Of a stretch of 64,000 bases of DNA, positions 63,021-64,000 are shown in pieces. A program made the position numbers and the translations under genes. Positions within the stretch are counted from its first letter, which is position 1; each line of letters begins with the position of its first letter. The notes beneath the pieces were generated by a model, which made no database searches, was not told the origin of the DNA, and was given only the letters and a program-made list of their open reading frames with translations. Source of the stretch: Ancistrus triradiatus (lineage: Eukaryota; Chordata; Actinopteri; Siluriformes; Loricariidae); the NCBI GenBank assembly GCA_025084515.1, contig JAJAGP010003215.1, forward strand, positions 1 to 64,000, read 5' to 3'.

Positions 63021-64000
63021 CCAGCCCTTAAGTATTGTATATTGCAAAATAACCATGGAAAGATTTAGTCATACTATGCAAAAGGAAGTCATGATAGCAC
63101 TAATTGTATTTGCTTAATTTCTCTCCCACTACACACTGTAGTGTAGTTTGTGTGCAGGGTCACCAGCCAAATGCGTGTCTATGCAGCTCCTTAAACATTT
63201 GCCAAGCATGTGACCTGAGACTGCCCTTTCATTGGCTGCTTAAAAATTGACTGCAAGACACAGCTCTCTGCTCTCCGAACACGCCTACTTTTCTCAGGAG
63301 CCTGTCAGTTGCAATTGTTGTTTCAATTGTTTTGTCTTATGTGACAGGACTACAACAGGCTCGTTGGCTAATCAGGAGACCATGGGAATTCTAACTCTGT
63401 TCAAACTGAAGTGCTGAAGTTTCAGTTTGGCACAGAACTGATTCCAAATGAAGGAAAATGTAGTTTTATCCTTAACAAAAACAAGTTGTTCACTTGAAGA
63501 AAAAAGGATAATGGAGCTTAGACCAGATCGACCTAATTTACAAATTCAGCAGCAGACACGAGGATGAGCTTACATCCAGATCTTCTCTATCTCCTGTTAT
63601 GACAAATAGAGATAGCCAGATGTGATGTAATTACAGCAATGCCTTGTTTTTGCTTTCCCTGTTTGTTGTTTCAAAGTATCCATAACCAAAGAGTTGTGGA
63701 CAATGACACAATGACGGAGGTACGAGACGTTTTGGGTTTGCTACACCTCATACTTCATTCTGCTTAACTCAGTCCTCATTTGTAGACACTCCTGAGCATT
63801 TCACAAAAACAAAAATACCTCCCGTTCAAAGACGGTGCTTAGTTTGTATACACAAAAAAATTAGAGCTCCGAGGAGGGTAAGGAGGTCTCAAGAGGTTAA
63901 AGAGGCTGATGACTGAGACTTTAAGCAGAAAAACACTGAGAAGTTTGTAGGTCAGAAGGAAAGAGGGCAAAATGTATGTTCCAGTATTTCTACTGACCAG
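61661..64000. other. SCG3 intron or 5' region, no exon found
   Basis: I could not find the preceding SCG3 exons on the minus strand. A (TA)n(TG)n microsatellite lies at 62965-63018. GCTAAAGCTAAAGCTAACAG occurs near 62848. Around 61940-61990 is a short CpG-containing block (TTTTCGCCGCTACGAGCG). No transposon end was recognised. Confidence 0.4.
62965..63018. repeat. (TA)n(TG)n microsatellite
   Basis: About eight TA units followed by about nineteen TG units. Confidence 0.92.

Noticed and set aside
63540..63640. Upstream SCG3 exon (minus strand reads EDLDV-like residues)
   Set aside because: No convincing splice sites and no further similarity to SCG3.

Overview
The window looks like chromosomal DNA from a teleost fish. 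It carries parts of two vertebrate genes arranged tail to tail: LYSMD2 on the plus strand (three exons, 28489 to 41185) and the 3' half of secretogranin III, SCG3, on the minus strand (six exons, 61660 down to 47581). As I recall the human map, SCG3 and LYSMD2 are also convergent neighbours there, so the order supports the calls. The dense Tc1-like transposons, tRNA-type SINEs, L2-type LINE tails, a Penelope-like element and a chromodomain Ty3/gypsy element fit a ray-finned fish, perhaps a catfish-like lineage, but the species cannot be fixed from sequence alone.

Layout. 1 to 28 kb is almost entirely mobile DNA. It holds one isolated, spliced-looking exon of a PRMT1/PRMT8-type arginine methyltransferase with an apparent 1-base frameshift (3378-3497); a TIR element that appears to have captured a piece of an L2/CR1-type LINE (4011-6963); a complete Tc1-like element (6971-8513) and, 4 kb away, a 78-bp hairpin derived from it (12341-12418); an inverted duplication of a SINE/Tc1 junction (8580-9162 and 10731-11270); a gypsy RT fragment joined to a Tc1 fragment (17195-18432); the 3' end of a LINE with a restriction-like endonuclease (18470-19900); and a nest of elements in which a Tc1 copy (21270-27840) holds a long-TIR Tc1-like element (22512-27770), which in turn holds a Ty3/gypsy LTR element (22820-26362, TSD ATTAT) and a SINE.

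28.2 to 41.8 kb is LYSMD2. Its promoter region is CpG-rich, intron 1 (2.9 kb) holds one transposon relic and a perfect hairpin, and intron 2 (9.2 kb) is filled by three Tc1-like elements, a nested MITE and a pogo-like element. A Penelope-like element with a GIY-YIG domain follows within about 140 bases of the poly(A) signal. A Tc1-like element related to the one in intron 2 lies at 44126-45696.

47.6 to 64 kb is SCG3. The exons encode the last 256 residues; the signal-peptide half lies beyond the right edge. The last intron (47700-53233) contains a decayed minisatellite of about 22-bp palindromic units (about 50418-52085) that no named repeat class explains. Nothing here looks like a bacterial-type operon or a new enzymatic system. 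The most unusual material is structural: LINE capture by a TIR element, an apparent MITE formation event, large inverted duplications and the palindromic minisatellite.
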